DNA of 64,000 nt from Mucor racemosus. Its lineage: Eukaryota; Mucoromycota; Mucoromycetes; Mucorales; Mucoraceae. The stretch spans positions 1,116,001-1,180,000 of the forward strand of contig JAPEHQ010000013.1 of the NCBI GenBank assembly GCA_027405735.1, written 5' to 3'. The notes beneath the pieces were generated by a model. That model searched no databases. It was given only the letters and a program-made list of their open reading frames with translations, and was not told the origin of the DNA. Of this stretch, positions 34,501 through 45,600 are shown piece after piece. How positions within the stretch are numbered: the stretch's first letter is position 1; each line of letters starts with the position of its first letter. A program made the translations under genes and the position numbers.

Positions 34501-36636
34501 CATCTGAGAGACTTCTGTCCCATGCTTTCTAAAGTATGTGAACCCATTGATAAACTTCGTAATGATAACGATGTAAAGAAAAACTGGAATCAATTGCATA
34601 CTGATCGATTCAACGCTATAAAGCAAATTCTATTGTCAAATCAAATTCTTCATGCACCAAATTTGAATGATAAAATGTTCCTTCAATGCGATGCTAGCCT
34701 ATACGGAATTGCCGCATGCCTTTATCAAAAAGATCATTTGGGTCGCATTAAACATATCGCTTTTGTCAGCAAATCTTTGAATCCAGCTGAGCGCAACTGG
34801 TCTACTAACAGACGAGAATGTGCCGCTGTCGTATTTGGATTTATCAAATTTAGATCATTACTATGGGGTCATAACAACATCGAGGTTTTAACAGATCATC
34901 TGGCCTTAACATACATGTTTACTTCGACCACATTGAACAGTACCCTTCAGAGTTATCTCGAGATATTGGGAGAATTTAATTTTACCATATCCCACGTAAA
35001 AGGTATTGACAATGTTCTGTGTGATGCTCTTTCAAGAGTCTATCCTCCCATTAATGAAGACAAAATGCTCGAAGATGAAAATGACAGACAAATACAGAAA
35101 TTGCATAAGTTGATCTTGCTCAAGCGAGATACCAACAGTAAATTAGAATTAAGACGTCAAAGAACCATTTATTCCAAAGACAAAAACCTCAACATTCTTG
35201 CTATCAAAGTAAACAGCAAAGAATTCAAAAATTCAACCACTGACTATATATCCCCTCCTGAAAACGATCGTGCTCAAATCATTCATGATGCCCACCAGAT
35301 TGGTCATTTTGGCATTGAATCGGTAGTCAAACATATTCACACATATTTTGGTTTACATTGGAATTCTATATACACAGACGTCAAACAAAAGCTTCAAGGA
35401 TGTCATGAATGTGCAATGCATAATATAACACGCAAAGGTTACAATCCAGCTAAAAGTATCGTTAGTTACGAGCCTTTAGACCATGTAGCATATGACCTTT
35501 GTGGACCATTGCCTATCACTGATAAAGGAAATGTTTATATCTTGGTTATGATTGATTTATGTACTCGCTACATCATTGCTCGCGCCATTCCAAACAAAAA
35601 CAGCACGACTGTAGCTCAAACCATGAGCCTGATCTTCGGTGATTACGGAATAGCCTTAACCATACAGCAAAATGATAACGGCCGGGAATTCCGATCGCAA
35701 ATCATGGATCACTTCACGAAAACATTAGGAATCAAACAACGATTCTCATTGCCTTATTATAAACAATCCAACGGAAGCTGTGAAAATGCCGTCAAACAGG
35801 TGACACAAACTCTTCGAAAAATGTGTGGAAATGACACACACAATTGGGATGATCGATTACCTATTGTTCAACTTGCACTTAACATGAAAGTCAAAGAACG
35901 AACTGCTAGCACTCCATTCAGTTTGATGTATGCTCGACAGGTTAATCTCAATCCAAATCCTGAAAAAGTCAACCTAAACGGACGTCCGCCTCTTACTGTA
36001 GAACAACTCGAAAAACGTGTTGAATACATGAACTCTATCGTCTTTCCTGCTCTCCAAGAACGCACTAAACTTCTTGCCGCAGAATACGCCAAACAAATGG
36101 ATAAACGACGTTACATTCTTCCTGAAATAGGCTTTGATGCACCTGTAATGGTTCGCCTTCCTGAAGGACGTCAATCTAAACTTGCTCCATTATATGCTGG
36201 TCCTTACTTTGTTGTAAAGCGCACCCAAGCTGGTAATTACATTCTCAAAGACGAAACAAATGAATTATTACATCGAGAATATACTCCCTCTGAACTGAAA
36301 ATTGTCAACATTGATGAAACTGCTTTTGAGGATGAAGTATTCGAAGTCGAAGACATTCGCGACCATCGTTATCGCAAAGATGGTGTCGTTGAATACCTTG
36401 TCAAATGGACTGGCTACTCTGAAAGAGCCAATGAATACATCACTGCTGATCTATTCGCCACTCCCACTCCTATTAAGAAATACTGGGAAAAGGTCCAACT
36501 AAATAATAAACATACCCACATTCGACAAAACTCTGTAATCAATAGAAATAACACTCCATCAACTCGTACATTACCTCCTAAAAGGAAAGCCAGTACCAGC
36601 GCTCCACGCCGCAATACTCGCCACAAACGCTCTTAA
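31510..36636 (+). CDS. Ty3-2 Gag-Pol polyprotein with chromodomain and atypical protease site
   Basis: 1708 codons in one frame. Gag homology is around residues 190-350; Cys/His clusters (CSNHGGPKARHNEKDC and CSWCGKPWFHGHTC) are near 398-460. The protease motif reads VDPGSDVS with D546-P-G instead of D-S/T-G. Reverse transcriptase YIDD is 911-914. RNase H has D1061 (QCDAS). Integrase has HHCC (H1262, C1298, C1301) and D1329, D1389, E1425, again with D-X35-E spacing. A chromodomain at about 1609-1655 (FEVEDIRDHRYRKDGV, VKWTGY) precedes a basic tail. An Asn run sits before the protease. The frame is intact; whether the Pro in the protease loop is tolerated is doubtful. Confidence 0.95.
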   Translation: MSTQSQSPTSGRESAAASPISQVEDQIRDIQLNQQYEPRDGVSEDEDMPLAAAEKNVEQAPLVGENAEHDATPSATPSSVPSSVTSMKSSSGASHVGALKKMFWKRDQYLSLLTDMIAGTDLDNQEGQAHIQDMNVKVEEMNKLISTLKHSIKLSEASVKASIFGNNNGDNGGISLSKRDLPMFQLRTSATKYFPKDQAYDSIHHFLRSFEKVILSSGQSVDDVWRRYIPLTIPYDLDLWLNQELLLAKSWQEAKDKFTKKFNNAALRLDARREVQGATMRSGETTEEYYNRFARAVMEAGYSTEDTTLGDTFLLGFPAAWQIQINSVLCAQYPGASDFTAGQIVTCALNVLNAQKCPISFVNQKKVGGHSRSGGSLSSMSHQGGSSGSSSSSSAKSSFFCSNHGGPKARHNEKDCRMNSKGSNHMPRSNVPKRATGSSFCSWCGKPWFHGHTCPEYFEKKNLNVLSIQKEHPYHGPSGQGRRARRSRNRSNNNNNNNNSNRDESTLFREAMENKDCKYNEQTTKNSFNLITPLLINNIRIIGKVDPGSDVSIINKTVLNKKFSTIKNIKALGGYLTFLSMNKDGSPSKAERIGHTEPLKVTYMNGITFKHSFEIIDFNDSMAEEFDVLLGIDILPQLNIYLSGVAHKWPETQTEMAQFKNLNYDTENVYNPENANFGSDQERTLLLKQIEQCLENNKNIPSDAVCTMPESEVHVPISNPKDCYVRQYPLAINSHVEIDRQIKEWLENKIVERCKPSSVFHSPLITVKKKDENNQLTKLRVCCDLRRINAAIDENYHENYAVPKIHEIFERVSANAKIISKIDLHQAYYSYGVHSSSRNALIFSHNGLFYRWCRAPFGLRTMSSLFVKCMSILLEGIQDELRYEMEKGNQNKNQNSSASNQPTIYGGVEHYIDDVVLYSKDIKSHIKLINLVVNRLTSVNLRINIAKCSWFQTSVFLLGFVVGPGIQKIDMRRLSNIDTWPIPKNVKQVRSIMGVISHLRDFCPMLSKVCEPIDKLRNDNDVKKNWNQLHTDRFNAIKQILLSNQILHAPNLNDKMFLQCDASLYGIAACLYQKDHLGRIKHIAFVSKSLNPAERNWSTNRRECAAVVFGFIKFRSLLWGHNNIEVLTDHLALTYMFTSTTLNSTLQSYLEILGEFNFTISHVKGIDNVLCDALSRVYPPINEDKMLEDENDRQIQKLHKLILLKRDTNSKLELRRQRTIYSKDKNLNILAIKVNSKEFKNSTTDYISPPENDRAQIIHDAHQIGHFGIESVVKHIHTYFGLHWNSIYTDVKQKLQGCHECAMHNITRKGYNPAKSIVSYEPLDHVAYDLCGPLPITDKGNVYILVMIDLCTRYIIARAIPNKNSTTVAQTMSLIFGDYGIALTIQQNDNGREFRSQIMDHFTKTLGIKQRFSLPYYKQSNGSCENAVKQVTQTLRKMCGNDTHNWDDRLPIVQLALNMKVKERTASTPFSLMYARQVNLNPNPEKVNLNGRPPLTVEQLEKRVEYMNSIVFPALQERTKLLAAEYAKQMDKRRYILPEIGFDAPVMVRLPEGRQSKLAPLYAGPYFVVKRTQAGNYILKDETNELLHREYTPSELKIVNIDETAFEDEVFEVEDIRDHRYRKDGVVEYLVKWTGYSERANEYITADLFATPTPIKKYWEKVQLNNKHTHIRQNSVINRNNTPSTRTLPPKRKASTSAPRRNTRHKRS

Positions 36637-36775
36637 CACTACTGTGCAAATATTTCCTTGACAGGATTCCCAATCATGTCTTATATATCTATAATAACAT
36701 TTCAATGTTCCTACTCATTCCATTCCACTTCTTTTATCAACTTTTCACTCGTATAAAAAGTTTAGCTGGGGGCAA

Positions 36776-37503
36776 TGCAGTGGAATTACATACTAAAAAC
36801 GCTTGATAAAATAAAAACAACCTAAATTTCAAGTGTCGCTCATAAAATATGATGCCACTTGAAATGTGAACAACGATAATAAACAAACGCTTCAATTGAA
36901 CACAATAACAAACGCATGCTAAAAATATGAAATACCCTTTTTGAACCATACATGTCGTGTAGATGATAGCACCCTTGATCACGGCGCAATCAATTACACA
37001 AATGACATATATATCAAAACAGGATTCTATCCAAATCAATAATGATAATAAACAAAGATATCAATTTAGTCAACTACTCATCTATATCGTAGTTGCACTA
37101 TCAATATAAATAAGATTCAAGCATATAAAAACTACCCCTTAAAAATCAAGGTTACATAAAATAGATATAACAGAAATAAACAAAAACAACCATTTCCCAA
37201 AAGGTCGATATTGTCACACTTGACATACAATCCCTTATGGTCAATGCTCTATACAATTTACCCCTTAAAATATCAAATCAATAACAATGTACTCAAAACT
37301 GGAAGATTACTAAATATACATCCATTCAAGTCTGATGGTATCCAAGTTCTCCAAATCACTATAAATACCCTCATACTTTTCAATTATTTTAACTCTTCAG
37401 AAATCTTTTGTAATAAAAACTTTAGCTGATTATAATTGTATTTCTACTGCTTTTATTTTTATATTTTTTTTATTTTTAGTAAATAACATCGTAATTTACT
37501 GCA
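36776..37503 (+). repeat. 3' LTR of Ty3-2
   Basis: 728 bp, no difference from the 5' LTR seen by eye; followed by the second ACGCC. Confidence 0.95.
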
Positions 37504-37711
37504 ACGCCTATGGCAACCCTTAAATTTTATTATAAAGTCTTACTTGAGCACATAATAAAAGTTGTTGAACAAATTATTACATACATTTTGATATATAATT
37601 TTAAATGTCAAGTCTAGCTTTAACAATTTTAGAGGGCAAAACAAGCTGAAAAACGTGAATATTTTTACCGGTGATCAATTTTAGCAGAAGCTTTCTTTCA
37701 AAAACAGTATC

Positions 37712-39189
37712 CATCCATTCAACATTGTCCCGGCTACAAATTTTATTAAATGAAGCAAGGATGGTTACTATAGTGATTGTTTCATAAATTTGAATGATGC
37801 AGAAATGGCCAGCTTAAAATTGAGAAAGCGCATTTGAAATGAAAATAAGTGGAGAAAATACTAAGGTATTGCAATGATGGTTATTAAGTAAAGTCTACTT
37901 TATTTTTCATTCTCTACCAGAATATCTAGGTTTTGGATCGTTGTAAAGACTTTTTTATTTTTTATAAATTTTATGAGAGCACTTTTTGTGGTATAGAGAT
38001 CCATGAAGGGATGACAGGTATGCAAAACTAAAACCATAAGATAGTACTCACTTAGGATTTTACAAACAACGCATCGTATTACGGTTAACCGAGTTTGACT
38101 GCTTTAACGGGCCGTTTTTTATGCAAACTCGAATGAGGGTATTCGAGTTTCTTCTTTTCTTTTTTTGTTAGCTAAGCTCGAAAACAGGATTGAAAAAATA
38201 CTTCAAGTTGTGAAACTGTCAAATATGCTATTATCGATTCATAATCCCATATTAACTTGACAAGGTTGCTATTAACAGCCTCCTTAAGGCAAACCAATAC
38301 TTGCTCCCACCCCGTTTTTTATCTGGGTTACAAAAGAACGGGCCGTTTTCCAACTCGAATCGAATGGCCGTTTCCGTTAAAACTCGATTCAAACTCGAAT
38401 CGAAGCCCATTCCTATACTCACTAGTGTCTATCTAACGAATTTTACCTCGTCAAAAAATATTGATTTTCCATCGAGAAAATTGTGATTGAAGGATTGATT
38501 TTTGATGATACAAAAAAGGATTCATTTTGGACGAGGATATACAAGGGTAAATTTTCGCCGACCAAAAAAAATGATCAAAAAAAATTAAAATCCCCACAAA
38601 AAATAGGGCTACAGCTATGTATAAATACTCATTCTGTAGATAATTTTGTTGCGCATAATGTGAAAACAAAATATTTTAGGGTTGCATTTGAATAAAGGGT
38701 ACTTTTTGATCAAAAACTGTTAAAATTTGACATTAAATTTACTAGGGATTTTATGAGAAAAACATTTTCAAAACCTACACAGATCGATTCAGAATTGAAA
38801 ACTGAACCCAAGATATTTAATACGCTAGTTCAACTTACTATGCATTTTTGTGAGTAATTAAATATACAAGGTTTTTTTTGGATTTTTTTGGATTTTTTTT
38901 CCATTTGAACACTTTTTGAATTCAAGCTCAGTTACATGTGCATATCTGATTATACAATTTTATATGGTAATATTCAAAATCGGAGCGTGCCCCCATTTCA
39001 ATAGATAATCAAGAAATGAAAAATGTAGGGCTATATTTGAGATGCTATAGAATCTTGCCAAAAGAGCTATTTCTGTTCATGCTGATTTCTCAGCGAGTAT
39101 AAGGGCTTCAAAAGTGAAACACTTGCTTTTACCCCGCTTGAAAATCCAACCTAAGATGCCAAATATCTCGAGGTTTTAATAAGCTTGCA
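37712..39189 (+). repeat. 1.48-kb direct repeat G2
   Basis: Partner of G1, same orientation, start offset 8786 bp (about 2.0 kb before the Ty3-2 insertion). Flanking sequences of G1 and G2 do not match each other. It continues directly into R1 copy F. Confidence 0.9.
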
Positions 39190-39790
39190 AATAGATGTTT
39201 CTAAGCTAAAACCTGAATATATGAATTAATTTGCATGGCGAGTTTAAATTTAGGATCTGGGGTGGGTAGATACACAGGGAAACCCGAAGCAAAAAACTAG
39301 GGTACTCTTTTATAAACGTTTTTTGAGGATGTCTCCACAAAAAACCAGTATTTTAAAAATAACTAAATTGCATTTAATAGTGCTCAACGAGGTTCATGGC
39401 GTGAACGTAAAAGAAAAAATCAGATCAATGTAACGAATATTTTGTAACTTACTACGAAAAGGTCAAAAAAAATGAGCTAAAAAAAGTGCTTGGAATTTTT
39501 TCATATTTAAACATGTTATAGAGTGCCTTAAAAAAGTAAATTTCATTAGCAAAAATTGTTGGTATAGCTTTACGTTTTGCAAAGATATGAAGGCTCAAAG
39601 TTTTTGGTTTTTAGTAATGAAATACCTGTAAAAATCTGAAACATTAACACTAGAAAAGTTTTACCAACTGGTAGAGATAGGATATTTTTGGATATGTGTT
39701 TTTGGATAAAAGTTGAATATCTCAGGTACATTGGCCTATAATTTTTTCATGGTATTATTTAGCAATTCTTGTCTTGTTTTTATTTTATTT
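39190..39790 (+). repeat. R1 repeat copy F (diverged, partial)
   Basis: Shares with copies A and E GAGGATGTCTCCACAAAAAA, GTGCTTGGAATTTTTTCATA, AAGATATGAAGGCTCAAAG and ATCTCAGGTACATTGGC, at lower identity than the others. Confidence 0.7.
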
Positions 39791-40044
39791 TTTGGTCTAT
39801 AAGTGTTTCTTTTCTGAATTTGCGTCAGCTCCAATCCAAAGTTTACCCTTTCTTTTTTGCTGTGTATAAATTTTGAGGGTAATATTGGCTCATCTCATTC
39901 ACCAAGCCTCTGTGGTGTATCAGTTTCCATAGCCTATAGCAACTGATATGTACAGATAGCATTTTTAAAACGATATTATAAATGGAGATCCTTCAATTTA
40001 TAAAAAATTGTATTTATTTATTTACATCTATTATGATATGATAT

Positions 40045-41767
40045 TCAAGATATACCAAGTGTTCTTTTACTAAATTCATACACGGCATAGCTAATACTAA
40101 CAGAAGGCACAACCTTGAATAATGTTGGCCCTATACCTTTATAAAATCCTCTCACACCATCAGCGTGGAATGTCTTTTTGGCTGCATCCCAAGCAGATGT
40201 ATATCTATAGGGATGTGCTGGTGTACCTTGAGCTTGTAATCTATAATAAAGATTAATTTCTATATTAATATAACTAAACAAAAAACTAAATCACCTTGTT
40301 CTAATCATATTTAATGGGTAAACACTACTAGCACCAATAGATCCACTCACCATACCACAAGCCCATAAGATTAATACATTGGGAGGTTTGCCTTTACCAT
40401 GCTCATCCTTTTGAGAATTCATGTATTGCAGATAAGTCACCTTTAGTGTTTCGTAAATACCCATATCTAATGCTTGATATGGAAATACACCCATCAAACT
40501 AACAGTTAATCCAGGCCAAAATCCTTTCAATCCACCTGTTCTATACATTGTTTTGGCTGTATTGAATATCAAATGCTTTTGTTTTGCTTTAAAGGCTTCG
40601 CTCTTCTTTTCTCCATTGGCTTCAATAACCATGGAAGACATAATTCGAGTCTTTAATGTTTCGACAGGATAAATACAAAATTGCGCACAAAGGCCAGCTA
40701 CACCACCAGCAACAAATCTTGCGCTCACAGGTATACCATTCTTATCCTCTGATTGTGTCAATTCTGCCAATACTGATTTTGCTGTCTCAAAGACATAAAA
40801 CTTGATGGCTGATTCAGGTACAATCTTGATGACATTCAAGCCATTACCAACAAAAAATGCTCTTAATCCCCCTTGACGATAGATATTTTTCATGCCTGTA
40901 ATAATAGCTGATTGTGTGCTTTTTGCGGCCGTATTTGTTGTTGATTTGATGGCTTGTTGTTGTGTTTTAGTGTATGATGTTTGAGTAATGAGGTATATTT
41001 TAAGTCTATCAAATGGAGCTGTACATGTTCTGGATACAGCACCCGCCATACCACCTGCTGCTAAATATTTATATGCGTTATGTGCTGTTTCGTCGGTATG
41101 AGGAATAACAACTTCAGCATCATGAGTAAGTTGAGTTGAAGATTGATAGTATTGATAAATTTCAAGAATCGTGGTTTCACGTGGTAATAACTAAAAAGCT
41201 GGGTTAGAAGAATCTGACTCCTCTTCATCTAAATGGATATACTTTACTAATAGAAAATCACGCCAATCTTGAAAATCAATGTAGCCATTACCCTCTACAG
41301 ATAAAGACAAAAAGTTAGTACGAGATCATAAACTTAATTCGATTATATCGTTTACCTATATCAATGACTTGCATGAAATTCTCAATATCCTCATCTGTGA
41401 CATGAATGCCAGCATCTTTTAAAGCTCTTTCGAGATCTTTAGCATGTATTCTAAAATCCCCTGATTTGTTAATTTCAGAGAACAATTTCCAAAGATCCTT
41501 TTCTTTATCTAATACATAAGTTCTGAACTCCTGATAATCTATAATTCCATCTTGTGCTGTATCACATTTTGCTAGTAGATCAGTAGCATAACGCGTGTGT
41601 GCTGGTAGGTGTGTTAGTTTGAGAAAGCCTCCGAGAATAGCTTCAGAATCCAGATATCCTCTCTTTTTAGAATCCAATGATTCAAATAGACTTTTTATCC
41701 GTGCTTCTCTTTCTCCAGCTTTTTCGTCGAAATAAGGATGTGGTGACCCGGGTATCGACGAACTCAT
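40045..41767 (-). CDS. Calcium-binding mitochondrial carrier (SCaMC/Sal1-type ATP-Mg/Pi carrier)
   Basis: Four exons: 41767-41356, 41294-41248, 41190-40295, 40240-40045, coding 516 aa. The N-terminal 150 residues carry EF-hands: a degenerate first, CDTAQDGIIDYQEF, a degenerate INKSGDFRIHAKDL, and IDIGEGNGYIDFQDW spanning the first splice site. Three mitochondrial-carrier repeats follow with PX[DE]XX[KR] signatures: APFDRLK, YPVETLK and YPLNMIR. Domain order and size match Sal1/SCaMC carriers of the inner membrane, which exchange ATP-Mg for phosphate under cytosolic calcium control. Exon 2 is only 47 nt; reading through its donor would hit a stop, so the 57-nt intron is needed. Confidence 0.93.
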
Positions 41768-42699
41768 AACTAAAAATAAAAACTTAATATTTTCCCTTTT
41801 TGTGCAAAAAAAAAATCATATCATTACCATTGATTATCTTTTTGTTGTGTAAAAATTATTAATTGTAATATCTATAAATTCAGAAAGAAAAAAGAAACGA
41901 GCGTATATATATATATTGTATGTATTGGCGGCTCTTTTTTTTTTTTTCTTCTATGGATGGTGCTGATTTTTTCAAAGAATAAAATAAAAAGGTGGGGAAA
42001 AAGAATATCTAAAAAGAATTTTCGTCTTTTAGTACGTTAATTCTGTCCTACAAACACCCATTACAAGTTCGTTCAACCTGGTTTATCAAATACCGTGAGC
42101 CTTGCAAACTTCAAACTGCCATCACAGTTGCAATTGCTAATTTCAACATTTTGAATCGATAATTATGTTTATTGATAATTACATTTACTTATTTCTACAA
42201 TCTTTGCCAAAGGTTTAGTAGCGGGGTAAAATTCCCAATCTAGATGTCGATGGTGTATCCAATTGATGAATCACAAACATAACAACATGAAGAGGCAGTA
42301 GTGCAAGAAGCGGCGTTTGACATTTAATAAATAATCAATTTTAAAGGTTTTTTTTAGCATGAAAAAAGACTTTTTTTTGTAATAATAATCCATTTATTAT
42401 TATATAGACCCCAGATATACGTATATATATTTTTATCTTGTGGTTTTATACTATAATTTCATTTTTTACAATAAAAACTGAATTTCTAGACTGAAGCAAC
42501 AATTTCATCAAAAAAAAAAAAAACCCATTCATTAAATCGCCGCCAACAACAAAGCAACTTTCCTACCTCCAAAACAATACTTGACATACCAAACAATGTT
42601 AAGAATAGTTTTATTTGTTTTAGAAAATTAACCAGCTCTCAAAAACTCTTTAAATATTGGTTTAAAACCTAAATATTGATTATAAATATCAATCAATTA
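41768..42699. other. Intergenic stretch between the carrier and ArAE genes
   Basis: Holds the carrier promoter (41770-41990, A-runs and an AT run near 41905) and the 3' flank of the ArAE gene. No gene seen. Confidence 0.55.
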
Positions 42700-45600
42700 T
42701 CATCTTTTCTGAGGATCTTCTAGGTCAACTAGCCCAAAACATCTAACCCACTGATCATCAGGTACAAGTGAACCAAATAGCTCTTTCATTTTCTGTCCCA
42801 ACTACAAAATAAAGAAAGATACATTAGGCTTTTAATTGAATCAGTCAAATCAAACAAAAAGAGCTTACCTTGTCTAGTTCTATGATGATGCTTTCCATCA
42901 TGATAACATAGGCGTAATACACCATATAACACTCATCTTTAACAGAGTCGTTACTATTTGGTGAGTTATTCTTTTTCAAGTCTGCTGTAATTTTGGGTAA
43001 CTGTTGCAATTTCAACATGAGCATTTCTCTGGCCTTTTCTGCTGGTGGTAAATAAGGTGGTAGAGGTGTCTTTAATTGCAATGCAGATGCTAGCAGGTAA
43101 AAGTAAAGTAAAACACTGCCTGCCATCTCCATCAGTTCTTGACTAGCAGGTAACATAAGATCTCGTCTTACTTGAGTTGCCCAGACATCTTTCAAGATAA
43201 CAATACGAATTGATAAGAATTTATCAAGGATGTTTTGACAGGATATAAGCATTGCTTCATATGTTTTGGCAGGGAATGGGCCCTTTAAACGAGGTTCATT
43301 GGGTGCATAGGCTAATAAGCCTTGGAGTTCTACTAGACTTACTTGTAATGACAGCTCAACATGCTGGAATTGAATAGATCTAGCTTCATTGCGTTTTGCT
43401 AATACTTCAAGCTCTTCGCGTGAGGTTACTAATCTGCTATTAGGAATATTGTCTGTAGTTGGTTTGCCATCAGATATAGCTTTTTTAACGAGATATGCAT
43501 AGTTTGTGTTAGAATTATCTTTTGATGTTGTTGCACAAGCAATTGTGTGAGTATTGTCTTCTGAATACTCTGCTACCAGCTGCTTGTAATACCATGATAA
43601 TCGAATGAGCAAATCAGAAAGTCCTTTTCGCATTTCTTTTCTTGCTTCAAATGGCCAAATATAAGCAGTTACTACAAGACCTACACTGAAAACTCAATAA
43701 ATCTATACACGGATACAAAAAATTTAACTTACCAATAATCACACCAGCAGAAACAGTTGCACATCTCATAAAGGCTAGTTCAATTACATCAATAATTACT
43801 TCTTCATTTCTATGATTGTACATGAATGGCACAATCAAATTGTAAGACAATAAAGAAAACATGCCAAATCTTCCATGCTTGTGGTTCAAAATCATCCAGA
43901 AACAAGGTATAGAGAAAGCCCATGACATTAACAACAGTATTGGGCCCTGGTGTGGCAAGAACAAGTAAAATAACACTGCAATCACAGAGCCTAGAATAGT
44001 TGCTAGTACTCGCAAAACAGCTACCTGATTAGTTCCACCTACTGTAGGAGACATAACTGCCATAACCTATATATAGTATAATACATTTAGTATATACAGA
44101 GATATTTCCTGATCAAATGTAAGTAATACCGTAATAAGTGTCCAATCCATCTTCCAGGTTATAAAATATTCCCTTGTTGAAGGAATAAATGCCATTGAAG
44201 CAATTGCAAGTGCAATCAGTGTAGATTTGGATGCATATCGTACTGTATGCTGTCTGAACCAAGAAAAGAAGCCCCACAAATTGAGAAAGAACTTTCTTAC
44301 TTTAGTCCTTGGTTTAGGTGTATGAAGGGTATTGAATGTGTTGTTGTTATTTGGCACAAATGATTCGATTGAACTCTTTTTAGTGATTACAGGATTTGCT
44401 TTTGCTTTGCTGTTTTCACTAGCATCTGTCTGTTGTTTCTTATTTTGAGTTTGCTGATCTTTGTGTTGCTGTCTAGAATAAAAGCAACAACACAAGAACC
44501 AAACTTGTTTATGTAAAACATTACTATCAATTTGCAAGACTATTTACATAAAAACTTACATGGGCTTATCAAATAGATTTTTATAGTTTGCCAAAATCCA
44601 CCTTTCTTGCTTTGTTCTTCATCATATTCAAAAACGGATTGAACACATTCAACCAATACCATTAATTCTTTAGCGAATTCCAGTAAGCAAAATACAAAGA
44701 AATAGACCAAAAATACATCTTCTGCAGGAAATTGATTCATTAAATGAGATTGCAATTCCTCAGGATTAATGGTAGTATTTTTCATCTTCATACGCTTCAT
44801 CTTTCGGCGATACATGCGAGTCAATGCCAACTGTTGAGATTCTTCAAAAAGAGACATTGCCATTGCAAGGTTTTGTCGCATCAATCCAAAAGATGGTGTA
44901 GTATCTGTTATTTGATTTGTGAATCGACTTTGTAAATGTACAATTGTTTGTTTGCAGGTATATGCTAATGATTTCATTGGCGGTCGCACTGTCTTTATGA
45001 ATTGAACTAATGCGCCTTCCTCTTCTTCTTCTTCTTCTTCTTCTTCATCTTTTTCTTCATTTTGCCCTCCTTTAGCTGGTTGGCCTTCTTCTTCTTGTTC
45101 TATATAATAATATCCATTCAAAGGTTGCCTTTCTGTTTGTTTCTTTAGTGATATACCAGAATGATCGTCTCTTGCATCATTATCAACACTGGTTCTATTA
45201 CTATTGCCAATCATAGATTGAGTGGATAATGTTTGCTCTTTTTTCAATTCGTATTCCATTTTCTTTCTTTGATCCGTTGCTTTTACATGATACACTTTCT
45301 TTTTTCTTCCATAATTTAAGTCTAATTTATCGTTTTCTTGTGGAATAGCACCATAATTTGAAGCCTTCTTCCTCTTTTCTTGGCTTGTAGATGTCTTCAT
45401 CACTTCAAATTGTAAACCACAACTGCTTCGTAAGCCACCAACATGTTGAGCTAGTCTTTGTAGACTGGATACAATAGTATCATATCCTGCAGCATGTCTC
45501 CATATATCCAGATTATAGTATTCTTTTTTAGCATCTTCTAATGATGATTGTAATGATGTGAAGCTTGTACGATGTGAGTTGATGGCGGTTTGCAAATTTT

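Larger units (their letters stand above)
30728..37503 (+). mobile_element. Ty3-2: complete Ty3/gypsy chromovirus retrotransposon
   Basis: Two 728-bp LTRs (30728-31455 and 36776-37503), TGCAG...CTGCA, indistinguishable by eye. Perfect 5-bp target duplication ACGCC (30723-30727 and 37504-37508). One long intact gag-pol frame. Purine tract GCTGGGGGCAA abuts the 3' LTR. As in Ty3-1, no TGG-type primer site follows the 5' LTR (TTTTTTACAATTT). Recent insertion. Confidence 0.95.

Noticed and set aside
28926..39189. G1 and G2 as LTRs of one giant retrotransposon.
   Set aside because: Ends are not TG...CA, no flanking duplication exists, and the original spacer (about 0.5 kb) holds no coding sequence.
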